Shown: positions 48,591 to 51,053 of the stretch, one piece after another
Numbering within the stretch: position 1 is the first letter of the stretch
Layout of the letters: the number at the start of each line of letters is the position of its first letter
DNA from: an uncultured Oscillospiraceae bacterium
Lineage (GTDB): Bacteria; Bacillota; Clostridia; Oscillospirales; Oscillospiraceae
Reading direction: 5' to 3'
Assembly (NCBI GenBank): GCA_947589545.1
Contig: CANQBA010000025.1
Coordinates: 1 to 51,053, forward strand
Length of the DNA stretch: 51,053 bases
Notes under the pieces: generated by a model
What the model saw: only the letters and a program-made list of their open reading frames with translations
Database searches by the model: none
Told to the model about the DNA's origin: nothing
Made by a program: the position numbers and the translations under genes

Positions 48591-48747
48591 TCTGGGTATC
48601 CGCAGATTTCATAATACACAAAAATCACAACCTTCGGCACTGGCCCGCCCAATAAGGAAGTAATTTCGACAAACTGAATTCCCGGTATTGTATGAAATGT
48701 CTAATTTTAATTTTGCAAGGGCATGGATAAAACAATATTGCAAATTC

Positions 48748-48796
48748 AAGACCACCGATGTCATTTCTCAGATAACATCGGTGGTTCTTGTTTTGC
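48748..48796. terminator. Terminator between the mobile element and the ABC gene
   Basis: aagaccaccgatgt pairs with acatcggtggttctt, followed by gttttg. It serves the sigma-like gene or the ABC gene on the other strand. The rest of 48591-48878 shows nothing else. Confidence 0.75.
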
Positions 48797-48878
48797 TTTA
48801 GCCTATTTGCGAATCAAAATAGATTGTAATTTGTTTACAACGGGTTGCAGCCAGCATAGACCGGTTGATTTTAACATC

Positions 48879-50615
48879 TTAAACAGTTGTGATTGCCCAT
48901 TTCCCGCTTTCTGTCTGCAGCTCCACCATGCGGGTATAGAGGCCGTTTTGTTTCAGGAGCGCATCCGGCGCACCCTGTTCGGCCACCTTTCCGCCGGACA
49001 GCACCACGATCTTGTCCGCGCCCGCCACGGTTCGCATCCGGTGGGCGATGACCAGCACCGTCTTGTTTCGGATCAACCGGGGCAGAGCCGCCTGTATCTT
49101 TGTCTCATTCTCCACATCCAGGGAGGCGGTGGCCTCGTCCAGCAGGATGATAGGCGCGTCCTTCAGAAAAGCACGGGCAATAGAGATACGCTGACGTTCC
49201 CCGCCGGACAGTTCACAGCCGTTCTCCCCAATATTGGTGCCCCATTTTTCCGGCAGCTTCTCGGCAAATTCCTCACATCCGGCCAGCCGCGCTGCCGCCA
49301 GCACTTCTTCGTCCGTGGCGTCCTTTTTGCCAATACGGATATTCTCCATGACGGTGTTGTCAAAGAGAGTCACGTCCTGGAACACGATGGAGTAGAGTGA
49401 CAGCAGCGCCTCAGGGTCGATCTGCGACACATCCATGCCGCCTACGGTGATTTTTCCCTTGTCGATGTCCCAGAACCGGGCCGCCAAACGGGATACCGTT
49501 GTTTTGCCACCACCAGAAGGCCCAACCAGAGCCGTCACCTCGCCCTGTTTCGCGGTAAAGGACACATCCCGCAGCACAGTTTCTCCGTCGTTATAGGAAA
49601 AGCCTACATTTTCAAAGGTGATGTCATATCCGTTATTCGTCAGCTTGTCGCCGCCGACCTGTACCGGGTGTTCCAGAATCTCATTCATGCGTCCGATTTG
49701 CACCCGGCAGGAGATGATCGCAGAGAGGTTTTGCAGCGAACCCTGGAGCGGGTCATACAACCGCGACGCCAGCAGAAGGAATGCGAAAAAGGTGATTAGG
49801 TCAAGGGAGCCGCCCGCCAGCAGCAGGGAACCCACCAGGGCTACCGTGGCGATGCCAAGCTTCAGGATCAGGCTCGCCGAAACAACAAACACGCCCACGC
49901 CCAATTCGGTGAAAATAGAACGTTTCTCCACCTCGTCGATCTTCCGGTCGAGGCCCGCAAGGTAGGCGTCCTCCGCATTGTTGGACTTCAGATCCCGCAC
50001 AGTCTCGATGAACTCCTGTATCCCGTCCGCCAGGACCAGCTTCGCCGTGGAAGATTTCGCGTAGAATTTATCTTGTACGCCCGCCGACTGCAGCACCACG
50101 GCGAAGGATACCGGCAGCACCCACAAAACGGCCAGCGCCATCCGCCAGTCGAAGCAGAACAGACCCACCGCAACAATGGCGGTTGAGAGGAAGGAACCGG
50201 CCAGTTCCGGGATATAGTGGGAAAACGCCGTCTCCATATAGGTGCAGTCAGCCATCAGCGTTCCCGTCAGGTCGGACAGGTCTTTCTTTCCGAAAAACGA
50301 GAGAGGGAGCTTTCTTAGCTGCTCCGCCAGCGTTACCCGGCGAACACCGCTCTCGATATAAGTGGCAAAATAGGTGGAGTTATACTGGACATACGTTGCG
50401 CAGAAGATAAACAGCAGGCAGACCGCACAGCCCGCCCCGTAAAATACAGCCTTTCCGTCGATACCATTGCCGAGAAGGTCTCTTACAAGCAGATACAAAA
50501 GCGACACCGGCAGCATCAGGGAGATATTCTGTAAGGCGCAGGCAAGGCACCCCTTCACCAGATTCACAGCGCCCTGCCGACTGAGCGCCAGTTTTCTTTG
50601 CAGTATTGAGATCAT
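48879..50615 (-). CDS. ABC half-exporter (permease fused to ATPase)
   Basis: The 578-residue protein has six membrane helices (about 15-310) and an ATPase domain (about 335-578). Motifs: Walker A GPSGGGKTT, Q loop YSIVFQDVTLF, signature LSGGERQRISIARAF, Walker B IILLDEATASLD, and the switch His in VLVIAHRMRT. It must dimerise to pump; such genes usually come in pairs. Upstream of its start (gagggaaccgt, ATG at 50615) only 127 bases remain before an IS110 transposase, so a possible partner was lost or lies elsewhere. The substrate cannot be read. Confidence 0.9.
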   Translation of the reverse strand: MISILQRKLALSRQGAVNLVKGCLACALQNISLMLPVSLLYLLVRDLLGNGIDGKAVFYGAGCAVCLLFIFCATYVQYNSTYFATYIESGVRRVTLAEQLRKLPLSFFGKKDLSDLTGTLMADCTYMETAFSHYIPELAGSFLSTAIVAVGLFCFDWRMALAVLWVLPVSFAVVLQSAGVQDKFYAKSSTAKLVLADGIQEFIETVRDLKSNNAEDAYLAGLDRKIDEVEKRSIFTELGVGVFVVSASLILKLGIATVALVGSLLLAGGSLDLITFFAFLLLASRLYDPLQGSLQNLSAIISCRVQIGRMNEILEHPVQVGGDKLTNNGYDITFENVGFSYNDGETVLRDVSFTAKQGEVTALVGPSGGGKTTVSRLAARFWDIDKGKITVGGMDVSQIDPEALLSLYSIVFQDVTLFDNTVMENIRIGKKDATDEEVLAAARLAGCEEFAEKLPEKWGTNIGENGCELSGGERQRISIARAFLKDAPIILLDEATASLDVENETKIQAALPRLIRNKTVLVIAHRMRTVAGADKIVVLSGGKVAEQGAPDALLKQNGLYTRMVELQTESGKWAITTV

Positions 50616-50742
50616 ACGGTTCCCTCCTCGTATAATAAGATTACCGGAATGATTCTAATAAGCGAGGCTGCTGACGCTCCGGTTACCATGGGTATCCCTT
50701 TGCCTGCTGATCCTGAAATCCCGCTGAGGGGAGGTGAAAATT
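50616..50742 (+). other. Region between the ABC gene and the IS110 transposase; IS left end
   Basis: This stretch contains the ABC ribosome site (50617-50626) and the beginning of the IS. The IS boundary is not visible (IS110 elements lack terminal repeats). gagggga lies 9 bases before the transposase ATG. It is short for a left-end bridge RNA. Confidence 0.4.
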
Positions 50743-51053
50743 ATGGATCCACTTTACGTTGGCATTGATGTGGGTAGCAGAAACAACGTTGCTTACCTCA
50801 TGAGGCCGGACGGCAGCAAGTATGGCAGCTTCTCTTTACAAAACAACCGGGGCGGTGCTAAACTACTGACAGAGAAGATCGTGTCGGCGATGGGGGCTAT
50901 GGGGCTCCGCGATGTGGTCATCGGCATGGAATCCACCTCTGTCTACGGAGACAGCCTGGTATACGCGCTCCGGGAAGATGGCCGCCTGGGCCAGTTCCGG
51001 AGAAAGCTCCATGTCCTCAATCCCAAGCAGGTCAGGAAGTTCAAGGAAGCCTA
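50743..51053 (+). CDS. IS110-family transposase, N-terminal part (cut by the window end)
   Basis: The first 103 residues of a DEDD transposase. It starts MDPLYVGIDVGSRNNVAYLM, in which Asp9 is the first catalytic residue. Glu in VVIGMESTSVYG (about 63) is the second. The later parts, including the C-terminal domain with the serine nucleophile, lie outside. The orientation is the same as that of the fragment at 3-131. IS110 elements use a bridge RNA to join donor and target, but no part of it can be identified here. Confidence 0.92.
   Translation, partial: MDPLYVGIDVGSRNNVAYLMRPDGSKYGSFSLQNNRGGAKLLTEKIVSAMGAMGLRDVVIGMESTSVYGDSLVYALREDGRLGQFRRKLHVLNPKQVRKFKEA

Larger units (their letters stand above)
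41594..48600. mobile_element. Integrated mobilizable element (serine recombinase, Mob module, RepA-like ATPase)
   Basis: Seven to eight genes in two divergent blocks form a recognisable unit: recombinase, a 91-residue ORF, relaxase, MobC, AAA ATPase on the minus strand; DUF6076 and sigma-like genes on the plus strand. No type IV secretion genes are present, so it could move only with a helper. The exact ends are not determined: no clear att core is visible at 41392-41594 or 48591-48740. The ABC gene beyond may be cargo or chromosome. Confidence 0.75.

Noticed and set aside
1-51053. CRISPR array, rRNA operon, prophage structural genes
   Set aside because: I looked for regularly spaced repeats, rRNA sequences and capsid/tail type genes and saw none.

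Overview
The window is a GC-rich, gene-dense stretch of a spore-forming, anaerobic, Gram-positive Clostridia genome, most likely Oscillospiraceae (Flavonifractor/Lawsonibacter/Oscillibacter-like gut bacteria). The pointers are a SCIFF peptide with its radical-SAM maturase, the yabP-yabQ-divIC-yabR sporulation/division cluster, rubrerythrin, a DUF6809 gene, clostridial sigma-A promoters with 17-bp spacers and strong Shine-Dalgarno sites, and many short palindromic intergenic repeats. The genus is inference; no rRNA is present.

Layout. 1-0.5 kb: 3' end of an IS110-family transposase and its non-coding tail. 0.5-7.9 kb: a DUF4430-type lipoprotein, a DUF6809 gene broken by a stop codon, the SCIFF RiPP pair (scfA at 3225-3365, scfB), a PLP decarboxylase, a membrane-anchored foldase and an NlpC/P60 wall hydrolase operon. 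8.1-12.7 kb: a cadC / free HMA domain / cadA metal-efflux operon, then a cation antiporter with an unknown membrane protein. 12.9-15.4 kb: an HdeD-like protein, rubrerythrin behind a Fur/PerR-like site, and rplJ-rplL behind an L10 leader. 15.4-17.3 kb: a scar zone with an IS1182 relic, an AT-richer acetyltransferase, non-coding debris and tRNA-Ser(GGA). 17.4-20.3 kb: an M23 peptidase with a WalR-type box and yabPQ-divIC-yabR. 20.3-31.4 kb: asnB, an M16 peptidase pair with lgt, trmL, and the glycolytic operon pgk-tpiA-gpmI. 31.4-41.4 kb: hicAB, a BlaI/BlaR1-like sensor pair with visible operators, a repeat-rich lipoprotein, a phospholipase-C-like protein, and nnrD-lipoprotein-alr-mazF.

41.4-48.7 kb is an integrated mobilizable element: large serine recombinase, small ORF, MobP-type relaxase, MobC, an oriT-like region, a RepA-like AAA ATPase, a DUF6076 protein and a sigma-like gene. 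Three things in it stand out. A 127-residue coiled-coil, tail-anchored ORF with its own Shine-Dalgarno site lies inside the relaxase gene in another frame, an arrangement like ColE1 mbeB/mbeD. The recombinase seems to lack about 55 residues between its recombinase domain and zinc ribbon. The sigma-like gene carries two compensating frameshifts. A 46-codon ORF lies just outside the recombinase terminator.

48.9-51.05 kb: an ABC half-exporter and the 5' end of another IS110-family transposase in the same orientation as the one at the left edge, so the window is bracketed by IS110-type sequences. Three dispersed intergenic repeat families recur within the window (32.0/36.7 kb, 22.3/36.7 kb, 27.6/45.3 kb).
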